Source: Luscinia megarhynchos (taxonomy: Eukaryota; Chordata; Aves; Passeriformes; Turdidae). Taken from it: a stretch of 64,000 nt of DNA. Position 1 is the first letter of the stretch. Each line of letters begins with the position of its first letter. The stretch spans positions 1,142,047 to 1,206,046 of the forward strand of contig JAPFBE010000036.1 in NCBI GenBank assembly GCA_034336665.1. Reading direction: 5' to 3'. The position numbers and the translations under genes are program-made. The notes beneath the pieces are model-generated. The model had not been told where the DNA came from, did no database searches, and was given only the letters and a program-made list of their open reading frames with translations. Below, one piece after another: positions 41,323 through 51,510 of this stretch.

Positions 41323-43380
41323 CCCCATTACCACAACAATGGAGACAGGTTTTTCCCCCACATGTTCTGATGGTATTTTGGTACACTGTGAACCAGTATC
41401 AACTAACACTCTGCTTCTGTGGCTCTGATGTGCCAGGCCAATGAATCCACACTGTCCAATACACTCTGTAATCCCATGCCTCTCCCCGGCTAGAGGCAGG
41501 GCCTCTCTAGTCCTGGTTATTATTTCCTTCCTGGGCATACATAGTAGAGGTTCCTTCAAGTGGGTCTGACAGATTATCTTCCCTTCTGTAATATCCTGCA
41601 CCTTAATTAGGGGAGGTCGAGGCTACCTTCACTTTAGTAGAACTCCCTTGGTTAGTGCTTCCCTCCCTGAGTTGACGCACCCGTGCTGCCAGGACAGAAG
41701 TGGATTTCCCATCCCATTTTCCCATGCCTTCCCCATGGTCACGCAGGAAGAACCACAGGTCAGCTCGTGGGGTGTACCCTCTCTCCCAAGCTGGGGAATG
41801 TTAGACTCTAACTTTGGGGCCTGTGACTCGTAATGGTGGTGCATTCGTTTTCCTTGTCTCCTCCCTCCTCCCTCATCTCCTCTTTAAACTTCTCTTTGAG
41901 TTCCTTAACCACGGCAGAGACATGAGTCTGCATTGGGCCATTGATCATACTCTCAAAATTTCTGAGCTTCTTGCCAACAGAACCCACTGTCTCTTGGTTT
42001 TTATCAGCATTAATCATTGCAATTAAAATGGTATATTAAGATGGCCCCAGGGTTGCCCGATTCCACAACATCTGCCCTGTGCACCTGACCTTGTCAGGGT
42101 CATTGTTATGCTGCCCATCCCTCCCAAAGAGTACCTCCAATACTGCCACTTCTCTCAGCTGCTGGATCCCTTCCTCAAGGGTCTTCCAGCGCATTCTACA
42201 GTGGTGCGCCTAGATTCTCTCTCTGTGGACAAACCTCTATCTCACACTCATTAAAAGACGATCCCAGAGGGGAAGGAGGCCTGGCTCCCTTATGAATACC
42301 TGATCCACACTGAAGTCCTGAGTCAAGAGTCCTAAATTCCTTGCCTCCGTACCATCTAGTTACACACCTGTTCCCACAAGGTCCCAGACACGAAGTAACC
42401 AGGTTGTAAAAGCATCACGGCCCCGCCGTGCAATGTCTTTTCGCAGATTACGGAGACTATCATATGAGAGGGACTCTTTGACGATCTCAACCTCTGGCTC
42501 CCCTGCTGGTTGTGAGGGGCCTCCTTGCTGATCCTCATTATCTAGATGCTTTGTTTTCATTTTAGATTTTCTAGTTTCCACAGAGGTGACTGCTGCTGGC
42601 AGTGACTTCCCCTGTGGTTCAGCTGGAACCTGGACAGAGGTAACATCTACGGGTTCTGCTGCAGCACCATCTGACTCTCCCTCTTTAGGGCAGGGGTGGA
42701 TTCCTCACTAGCTGGGGAAAAGTGCTCGTTCAACATCTGGCCCATGTCATGTATCGCCCTCAGCAGAACTCCCACTCACTCTGGGTGGTTACTCTGAAAT
42801 GGGCTTTGGGGCAGGATCAGGTTTTGGGGCAGCGTTCCTAGTCTCTGGGGTAGGGTCCAGCTCTGGGGCAGAACCTCTATTTCCTGGGGTAAGGTCAGGC
42901 TCTGGGGCAGCCCTTCTATTTACTTGGGTAGGTATCAGGGTTGTTATCCATGCTAGTATTCCCTTGTCTCTGAATACTAAGTAGACCAGGCCTATCAGAA
43001 ACACCAGCCACTGTATGCTATCATTAACATTCAGAGGAGACTTGAACCCTTCAAAAACTGGTGGGGTAGACCCAAAAAAGTGGGAGAAGGTTTGGGAGAA
43101 AATTTTTCCTTGTGCCATTTCTACTCAGTAGGTGCCATTATTAAAGTAATCCAAAAACATAGAGTTAGTATGTGATAGCCCTGAATCCATGTATCCGCCT
43201 TCCAAAGGAAGTTAAAAATCCACGAATTCCTCACGTTATTAACCCATAAAGCAAACTGAATAACAGAAACAGTAGCTTTAGTTATAGGGCCCATGTTTAA
43301 ATAAGGGCCTGCAAATGGGAGAAATATAGCCACAACCACGTGCCACCCGAACCAGGGTAAGCTAGACCACGATGCCACCT
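41323..43380 (-). pseudogene. gag: ERVL-3 gag and protease start, heavily decayed
   Basis: On the minus strand it follows the ERVL order: protease start (41323-41420), the gag-pol junction (41430-41640), the Gag tail and coiled coil (41640-42020), the capsid-like part (42040-42560), and the N-terminal module (42789-43396). The last again is apolar (HVVVAIFLPFAGPYL, and WLVFLIGLVYLVF in another frame), like ERVL-1 and ERVL-2. Between 42800 and 42930 it has a local tandem repeat (APEPDLTP, APELDPTP, APKPDPAP) not seen in the other two copies. Frames change many times. It belongs to an older or different ERVL subfamily. Confidence 0.8.
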
Positions 43381-44051
43381 GTCCAAGTTTGGACAAACTT
43401 AGGGAAAAAACTTTTAGAAGAGCTTTTTAGGAAATAAACTCTCAAATCTTTATTCCACTGGACTTAAGAAAAAAAATTTTACTCAGGGGGAAAAGTGGAA
43501 AAAACCTATTTATTAACACATACAAGAGAAACACTTCCCAGCACAGACCCAGATGACAAATAAAGTTTTCACTGAGAGAGAGAGAAACTTGGATGCTTCG
43601 ATCTTCACTAGAAGGGCGAAACACTTCTTTGGCCGGTGCCCAGAGGCAGGCCGCAGGGTTCCTCTGGAGCTGGTGCTGAATCTTCGGGGGTGAGGGGGAG
43701 AAGGGAGAGGGGGAGAGAGAGAAAGAAAAAAACAGCCGGAATAGCCAGCAAGCCTTAAACAGCAGCGAGCTAAGCTAAATAATTTAAGCAATATAAAGTA
43801 AAAAAAAAAAATCAAGCAAAAAACAGGTAACTAACAAACCAAGCCACGAGCCACCACCACAGCAGCGATAGCCACATGCAGCAGCAGCCAGAGCTGGCCA
43901 AGCAGTCGCTGGAGCTCCCCCCAAGTCAAGCCCGCGGCAAACTAAGGCCATTCCGCAGAGCAGAGCCCAGGCGGCCCCTCCCCCGGGAGCATACAGCTTC
44001 ATGGCCAAGGGGGGGCAGGGTGAGGAGTCAGTCAAATCATCAACCCAGGAC
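43381..44051 (-). repeat. 5' LTR of ERVL-3
   Basis: 671 bp, minus sense, ending TGTCC at 43381 (on the plus strand) and with CCAGGACA at 44051. It shows the same block order as LTR-A (AAAAGTGGAAAAAACCTATTT and others) but is much diverged. The PBS next to it (TGGCATCGTGG, minus) is barely recognisable. Confidence 0.8.
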
Positions 44052-44272
44052 ACCACCTCATAAGGACTTATATCCAGCACACACAAAAATTAGGTTATTT
44101 AAGAATTGTTATTCCTTTTATCTCTCGATGCCCTCGAGCCCCACATTGGGCGCCAAAATCTGTCCTGGTTTGAAAAACAGGTGTCTGCCAATAAAGGCAG
44201 AAGCTTCTTTTTGAAATGGAGAATGTAAACCCCATTCCTCCAAATTATTATAATTTTGAAATTAAGGATCTC
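44052..44272 (-). mobile_element. LTR-B provirus start: LTR piece, tRNA-Lys PBS, short leader
   Basis: On the minus strand an LTR-B end (44272-44161, ...AACCAGGACA) is followed after 5 nt by TGGCGCCCAATGTGGGGC (44155-44138), a tRNA-Lys(1,2) site with one mismatch, then about 85 bp of leader cut by ERVL-3. This shows that LTR-B belongs to an ERVL-type element with the same primer as LTR-A elements. Confidence 0.8.
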
Positions 44273-44579
44273 TGTCACAGCACAAGGTGGCTTTCCATAT
44301 TAGGGAAAAGCAGCCTGGTGGGACGAACAGTCCCTCCAGGGAACAGGATAGGACAAATTTGGAAACAGACAGGGATTCAGACCTATGGGTTCCAGCCTGG
44401 GCTGTGGAGGCTATTGGTCAAAGAGCTGGGACAGCCTCAACTTTGGGCAATCACAAGTGCTAGCCAAGGAACATTAAGAAGGTAATTTAAGCAGCAGGCT
44501 GAACAATAAAAGTGCTTTTTGTCACGTGACCACAGAGTGTATGTGCCTCTGTCTCGACACCTATGCCATCGACATCACA
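44273..44579 (+). repeat. 5' LTR of a truncated element (ELT-W)
   Basis: 307 bp, TGTCACAGCACAAGG to CGACATCACA, inserted in LTR-B. It has AATAAAAG (about 44507). The 3' mate is not in the window. Confidence 0.8.
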
Positions 44580-44581
44580 AC

Positions 44582-44603
44582 TGGTGACCCCAATCAACGT
44601 GAT
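44582..44603 (+). promoter_or_regulatory. Primer binding site, tRNA-Trp-like with an internal insertion
   Basis: TGGTGACCCC and ACGTGAT, the two halves of the tRNA-Trp site used by avian leukosis-sarcoma viruses, are separated by AATCA in place of a single G. Confidence 0.6.
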
Positions 44604-46679
44604 GAGACAGCTAGCCATACCTGATAGACAGGAGGAGACAGAAAAAACACCCAAAAAGAGAGGCGAGTTAAAATTCTCGCCACAAGCTAGGGGAGGAACG
44701 CCCAAAAAAGAGAGGCAGGAAACAGCTGGCTCAGAGCCAGGAGTCATCCTAGAGATGAGAAAATTTGGCCCAGAGCCAGGACGTCCGAGAGATGGGAGAA
44801 TTTAGCCGTGAGCCAGAAAAAACAAGAGAGATATGGGAGGAAGATTCTCTACGGACCGACATCCAACAATTCAGGTATGGGTGCAGTTTCTAGAAGAGTG
44901 GGAGGTGGAATATGACGAGGAATCTCTTTTTGATTTAATACTATGGGCAAAAAGAAAAGGGGTGGGACCGACTAGAGAAACAGCATTGGATATGGACTTG
45001 GCAAAAAATAGGGAAAGAAATAATAGAAGGAGCTTTAAAAAACTATCCCGAAGCAGTTAAGGTGGTAAAACCTTCGAAAATCATTCAAAAATTGATAAAA
45101 TTGATGAAAGCAGAAGTGCAGAGTAATAAGGAGGGTGATAGTAGAACCCAGACAAAAGGAGGCATAGAAAAATGCAGTCGATCCTCTAATGGCAGCAGCA
45201 CAGAGAAAAAATACCTTCTCGGTGTGAAGCAACTTCAGAGGGCTGCAGAACATTTGAGACAATCCTGGCGACTGGTAAACAGCCTGCCATTGATGGAGAG
45301 ACTCCACAAATCAGTAAAACCTAAGCAGCTGGAAATAAAGATCCAGGGTAGCACCCTGCGCCATACCAGAGAGAGGAGAGGGGGAGAGAAGAGAACAAAG
45401 AAAGCCCAAAAAATGGCCCAGGCCTCGTGGTAGGAGAAGGGAGAGCCCTGGAAAACCCCAAAGATGGCGCCAACCTCGTGCTTCCTGGCGGAGAACAAGA
45501 AACCCAGGCTCTCTCATGGGGCGTGGTTCTGGCCCTGGTCCAGCCCTGGGGAGGCGCAGCCTCGCCCCAAGCCCATCCCTGGTGGGGTGTGCCTCCTACT
45601 CTGACCGAGCCTTGGTGGGCGGTAACTCCTGCTGCGGTCCCGTCTCGGGCAGGCGGGGTCCCAGCCCTGGGTCAGCCCCTGAAGGGCATGCCTCCTACCC
45701 AGGAAGCCCTGCCTCCATAAGCTTGCCTCGACCCTGAATTGCCATGGAAATGCCTGCTGACTGCCGAGACAGGGCGCGCTACAATGACGTCAAACTCTGA
45801 GTGACAGAAGACAAATCTGGAAGTGCCCTGGTACTGAGAGATGCCAGCACCAACACTCTGAAAACCACCCGTTTCAAGCCCCGAACCTGCTGCAATCACT
45901 GCACTGAAGAACACTCAAGAAAGCCCAGAAAGGAACACTACACTTCAAACTGCAGCTCCAGCTCCATCGATGTTCTGATCTGAGGTCATCTCTTCCTGGG
46001 ACCCAGCTGTCTTCTGGATGAAGGTAAAGCAAAAGGCTTTAGAATTTGGTGATTTGGAAGGCGCTGAACTAATAACTCTGCCTATGTCTTCACCAACAGA
46101 AGAGGACTGACAAAACAGGGGGGAAACTGTAATGGCATCCCAAGTAATGAGAGGAAATGGAACTGCCCCGGATAAATATGTACCATTTAATTGGCAAATA
46201 CAGAATTACACCAGTTAGCTGCTAAACATGGGTTAGGATCTCCTGCAGTAACAAACATACTTAGATTTGTGACTGCTAATGCGCTGACACCCTATGATAT
46301 AAAACAGATTGAGAAATTAATCTGTGCTCCAGTGTAACACATGATGTTTGAATCAGCCTGGAGAACATATGCAGAGGAACAAGAGCAAAAAATCTCGAGA
46401 CTCTCACAGCAAGATCCGTGCTTTGGGGCAGGGATCCCGCAGCTCATGAGGGTGTGTCCCATGGAAGATCCACAAACCAAGGCATTTTTAAATTTGGCAA
46501 TATTAAGCCAAGAAAAAGAATTAGAGATGCGAGCCCTAAATAGGGTCACAAACATGTCTGTGCCAACCCAGAGATATTCAAACATAAGACAAAGCCCCAG
46601 TGAACTAAATATGTAGTTCATAGAGCAATTGCAGGATGCCATAGAAAAACAGATAGCCAATGAGGATGCAAGGAGACAT
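44604..46679 (+). pseudogene. gag: ELT-W gag, decayed
   Basis: A matrix-like start at about 44833 (MGGRFS, then FLEEWEVEYDEESLFDLILW) and a capsid-like part (46341-46616, with PCFGAGIPQLMRVCPMEDPQT) are recognisable as a beta- or alpha-type Gag. Between them is a long Pro/Gly-rich stretch (45430-45720) with several frame changes. No pol follows: at 46680 the element is cut by a piece of LTR-A. Many stops make it non-functional. Confidence 0.7.
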
Positions 46680-46764
46680 TGTCCTGGTTTCGGACAAAAT
46701 TACGGGAGATATCTCCCAAAGGAGTCCCCCCAGGAAACAAACACCCTGAACTCCTCACCCCTCC
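46680..46764 (-). mobile_element. LTR-A fragment
   Basis: TGTCCTGGTTTCGGACAAAA and the following 65 bp match the end of LTR-A read from the opposite strand. BET-2 begins at its right edge; the rest of this LTR is not found in the window. Confidence 0.8.
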
Positions 46765-47214
46765 TGTAGAAAATGTTACTCCCCCTAAAATTTATGCATG
46801 GAATGCCATCCCATAATTACTAAATGCATGGCAACCAAACCCCCTCTCCCTTATCAAGAACCCTGTTATCTTTCTGGATTTCTATTGGCTCTTAAAGTCA
46901 ACAAGTTATTGGTCCTTTTTTACTTAGAATTTTAAGATAATTGGTTAGTTTAAAAGCTGTAGTTCTTATTGGTAGAAAATTCAATCCTCTGTAAACCTAT
47001 AAAAAGTCCTTTGTTATCTGATGTTACCAGACTGTTCTAGTACTCTACCTATGGAGAAATAAAGTTATCTCCAGAACCAGTGCTGCAATAGCCTCAACCT
47101 TTCTGTACTTCGCTAGTGGGTAGCTGTGAGCTCAACAGCCAGAGTCCAGAGAAATCTGGACTTGGAGCTGCTGTGCCTGAAGTTGGAAAGCTCCAACTTT
47201 AAAAAACAGCTACA
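46765..47214 (+). repeat. 5' LTR of BET-2 (LTR-G)
   Basis: 450 bp, TGTAGAAAATGTTACTCC to AACAGCTACA, with TATAAAAAG (about 46999) and GAAATAAAG (about 47056). Confidence 0.93.
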
Positions 47215-47216
47215 TT

Positions 47217-47234
47217 TGGCGCTCCAAACGAGTT
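47217..47234 (+). promoter_or_regulatory. Primer binding site of BET-2, tRNA not identified
   Basis: TGGCGCTCCAAACGAGTT begins 2 nt after the LTR in the right place. I cannot match it to a tRNA end that I know. Confidence 0.6.
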
Positions 47235-47529
47235 TCGCACCTGCAAAGACCGCTGAGCAGTTATTCGTCTGCCTTCGAAGTGCTACAGAGCCTGGTAGTG
47301 TGGAGTCTTTGTTTTATAAAGATTCGCACCACATCAAGCTCCGTCCAACACTTCGGAGACCTGGCCTGGGACTGGACGCCCTAGCAACCCGTCAGCAGCC
47401 TGACCTTTCGGCTAAAATCTGGGTGAGCACTTAGCCTTTAAAGTGCATGTTCTCTTTATAAGGTCAAACAGCAGTTTTCAGGTTTTTTTCTTTTTTTTCC
47501 ACTTTTCTGCTAACAGCCGACGAAGTTCC

Positions 47530-50237
47530 ATGGGTGGGCTGCTCACCAAATTCCCTTTACCACCCAAGGAGAAAGGTTTTTATACCAAACTTCTTCCTCT
47601 CTTATTTACTAATAATTCTAATATTTTCAAAAAATTATTTTTCTAAAACTACCTTGAAATCCTTTGTTAAATTTATATTCCTTTATTTCCTTGATGCTAA
47701 TTCTTATTCTGTGGCATCGGCTGACTTTTGGGATACCGCGGGAACTCATATCTATTCCTTACAAACTCAGAAGAACTTTAAAGCCGTAAATTCGTGCCTT
47801 TATTTCACGAGATAATTAGAGCCCAGAGGAGCGCGCCCTCTCTATCCCTCCGGCAGCCGCCGCGAAAGCCGCCCCTCCGCCCGCCAATTGTTGCTCTGAT
47901 TTACCATTATCCCTCACTCCTGACCCTGGCCGGAGCGTGTCCCCCCAACTCTCCTCCCCACGGCTCCGCTAAAACCCACCCGCGATTCCCCCCCCCCCCC
48001 AACCTGTCCCTGCTCCGGGTCCCCCTGCGCTGATACAATCCGAAGCTCAGCCTTTGTCCTACCCACCGCCCCTGCATCCCCCGGAACCCCGTCCCATTCT
48101 GTGCACGTCCCACCCGTGCTCCCACGAGGACAGCCACGCTAAACTGTGGTGGGGAGCCCCAAAGCAATGCCCCTCTCACTGTCACGCAGCCGCAATGCAG
48201 CTCAGTGTGGCAGCCGCCCTCAGCCAAGCGGCGTCCTGCCTTCGCCATCCGGCGCGGCGTCCCCGAATCCCCCTGACTCCACGTGGCCGCCCCCTCCTCC
48301 ACCAGGCAACACGCAGCCTCCGCCCGCTGCCACAGGCAGCCCTTTTCCGCCTTCCCCCAAACCCCCCAAAGGCGCAGCCACCCGTGCCGCCATCCTCGCC
48401 CCGGCGCTGCAGCCGCCTATCCCACGCCCCTGCCGGGCGCGGGACTGCTGCCAGCGGCAACGCAGTTTACAGCCTCGGCGCAGCTTCCCGAGCTGCTATC
48501 CCAACTCCCTTGTGGCGAGCGCTGCCGCCATCAGCATGCCCTGACCAGCTGCAGCAGCCCGTCTCCATCCCGGCCCTGGTGCAGCCCCCGCCCAGTTCAC
48601 ATTCCTTGCTCTCTCTCATGACATTGTCCCCGCCGGAAGCCACGCAGCCCCCGGCCCCCGGGCCGCTCTCCACAATCGGCGCCTGCAGCGCAAGTTACCG
48701 TTTCAGCAGCAGCCTGTACTGTTATCACAGCAGCTTCCCACTTCCATAAATCGCGTCCTGCTTGTAAACCCAGACCAACAGGCGACGCATTACAGGCCCT
48801 TGCACACGGCTCCCCGGCTCCACATGGCGTCCCATCCCCCATACCAAATCCTTTGATTCGAAATCAGCCTTATCTTCCCTTCACGTCACCCCTACCCTAA
48901 CCCCCACCGCTAGTCCCCCCGAGGGCCCCTTGTAATCCCTCACATCCTTCGGTCACCACGGAAACTACATTCCTCCAGCATTCCAGCTATCCCTACCCCC
49001 CGCCTCTGCCTCCTCCCGCGCTGCCCGTCACCTCTCCTCCGGCTCCTGCTTCCATTTCTAATGCACGCTGCCACCGTGTGGCAAAACCGTGTTATGCACC
49101 CAGCCGAGCTATCCCCAAACCTCACCCCCACAACCCCCCGGGGACCCCTCCCCCAGCCGTCCGGCTCCCCTATCCGGCCTCAAGCGCCACTCACCCACAC
49201 CCTCCCTTCGTTTCTAAAAAACACCGCAGACGACGTAGGCACTCTACGTCTTCTGAGGGCACTGATTCTTATGACACAGAAAATGAACAAGATCCCTAGA
49301 ACAATGTTAAGCTTTTAGCAACACAAAATGGTGATTGGCAAATAGCCCAAAGAATTTCTGCCGTTCCTGTAACATATAAAGCAGGCGGCAGAGGTGATGC
49401 CACAAATAATTTTCAATGGGAAAACTTTTATTCGAAACAATTAACTGAATTATCCAAAATTGCGAAGGAACATGGGAGAAGTACTTAAATATTTAAGAAT
49501 TTTTTAGAGGCGATTTTTTCTGCATAAGTATTGGTACCACATGATTTAAGAAATTTAGCTCACTGCCTTTTATAACCTGCTAAATATATATGTTATTTGA
49601 AAGACATTGGAAAAGAACCCTAAAAACGTTATCTGATAATTATGCAAGAGATGCAAATCGCCCAAATTTCACCGTAGAACAATTGGCTGGGGAAGGCAAT
49701 TTGTCACTGCCTTCAGACCAAGCAAACACTTTGCCCAGAGACACATTGCAAGACATAGCCAATGCAGCAAAAACAGCCCTACTCCTCACACCTGATGACT
49801 CCACTCCTAACATGCATTTTTCCAATATCAAACAAAAAATAGATGAAACCTTTATTAAATTTGTAGACAGACAGAAAGATGCTCTAGAAAAACAAATATA
49901 GAGCGCAGAGGCACGAAAAGAACTGTTATGCAAACTTGCTATGAGCAATGCAAATGAACAATGTTAAACCATTTTAAGGTCCTTGCCTCTCGACACAGAG
50001 CCCACCATTGAACAAATAGTGGAAACCTGCACACGCCACATGTCCACTGAAAACACAGTAGCCCAGGCAGTGGCCAAAGGCATTGCTGAAGGAGTCTCAG
50101 GAGCCTTTGCAGCAGTGACATCCAAAGAAAATGCCCGATCCTTCTACTGTGGGGAACTTGGACATTTTATAGAAAACTGCCCAGAAAAGCCACAAATTCA
50201 CCACCCACCCAGCCATCATCATAAGGCCCAAAAATAG
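47530..50237 (+). pseudogene. gag: BET-2 gag with a very C-rich middle part
   Basis: It starts MGGLLTKFPLPPKEKGFY, a myristoylation-type start. From about 47800 to 49250 the coding strand is extremely rich in C and every frame is full of Pro, Ala and Ser; this is far longer than the usual proline-rich linker. A basic, Ser/Glu-rich piece (KKHRRRRRHSTSSEGTDS, about 49203-49256) leads into capsid (49320-49900) and nucleocapsid (49983-50237). The zinc knuckle keeps CGELGHFIENC, but its first Cys is replaced by Ser. Frame breaks occur at 47643, 49300, 49487 and elsewhere. It is non-functional. Confidence 0.8.
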
Positions 50238-50263
50238 CAAAAGCACCTGCAAAATCCAAAAAA

Positions 50264-51510
50264 ATGCCAGTGCAGCGCGGAAATGGCACCGTGCCAGGAC
50301 AACAAATCAAAAGCCATCTCCCGCACTGTCCCGCCTATGAAAATCAGTCAAATTCCGGAACGTATCAAGATGGTCCAACACACGCCCAGATTTCCGTGGA
50401 AGCCCAACTGAAGCTGGTAAATTCCTTGCCTTACAACTTCACAAACAGTAATTTTTACCGTGTTCCTACAGGAAAACGCGGGCCACTAGGTGGCCCTTGG
50501 GACATTTTCATTTTTGGTGATACTGTACACAGTCCAAAGCAAATTTTTGTTTTGCCAGAAGTTCAGACTGTTCAATCTGGACAAGAAATCCTTGTCTAGC
50601 TCCGCTGCACAGACACGCCTTTTTTCTTTCACAGGGCACACCAATTGCACAAGCCTTCCTGCTTCTGAAAAACTACAACGAACAGATCCCTCTCAACCCT
50701 ACTGTGCTGTGGGTGCAAATCATGGGATCCCAAAAACCCATCATTGAATGCAACATCCTCTGCAAAGGTGAGAGAATCCTTAGACCAGGAATGATCGACA
50801 CCGGAGCTGATGTCACCATCATTGCCCGTTTGGAATGGCCATCCAGCTAAGACCTGCAACCAGTAGCTGGCATGATTTCTGGAATGTAAGGGACGGTGCT
50901 TCCCCTAAACGAGGCCCCTGGCATCTTATCTCTTAAGGAGATAACTCGAATTCCTCATTGCAAGCATCACTTTCAGGAAACAAAACTCTTTTTATTGGTT
51001 ATTAAAGTAAGATTGTAATTGGCTTACTTTCTCACCTAGGATTTTGAGGTAATTGGTTAGTTTGTAATGTATAAGCTTTTATTGGTTAGATTTTGAATCC
51101 CCTAGAAGCCTATATAAGAATGCTGTAACCTTCCCGAAGGGGATTCCTGTGACCAGTTTCCCTTCGGACAATAAATGCTTCTGAAATGACTGGAACTGGA
51201 GTCTCAAGCCTTCGTCTCCGCTAACGCGTAACTGAAGTTTGCTACTAGGGTTTCTATACATATCGGAACTCCTGCAGCGGACTGGGGTGGAATAATTCCC
51301 CATGAAAAAACAGTTACACTGGAATTGGTGGCGTCACCATGTCTACGCCAAGCACAAACAACGTGGTCATCGAAGGGCCTGAAAGCAGGTTGGCAACTGT
51401 CCACCAGTTCCTGGTCAGAACCCCCATCACCCTGTGGGGCAGAGATGTTCTATCCCAACGGGGAGTCTCCCTTCGAGTCCAATGCTGGGATTTCTGATTG
51501 GGGTCACTGA
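50264..51510 (+). pseudogene. pro: BET-2 pro: dUTPase-like module and protease, split by a solo LTR
   Basis: The frame 50264-50599 and its continuation (50600-50670, shifted, with GTPIAQAF) resemble the dUTPase-derived module before protease in beta-type ERVs. The protease active site DTGAD is at about 50798-50812. After a stop at 50848 the sequence reaches the solo LTR (50885-51318) and continues with the protease C-terminus (51325-51500). Several frame breaks. Confidence 0.7.
50885..51318 (+). mobile_element. Solo LTR-1 in BET-2 pro
   Basis: 434 bp, TGTAAGGGACGG to CAGTTACA, with a perfect 6-bp duplication CTGGAA (50879-50884 and 51319-51324). It is the same family and length as 450-883. 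TATATAAG and AATAAA are at matching places. Confidence 0.97.

Noticed and set aside
48054..48749. 231-codon proline-rich frame and its minus-strand partners
   Set aside because: Side effect of the C-rich tract in BET-2 gag; neighbouring frames are open as well, so openness carries no information.
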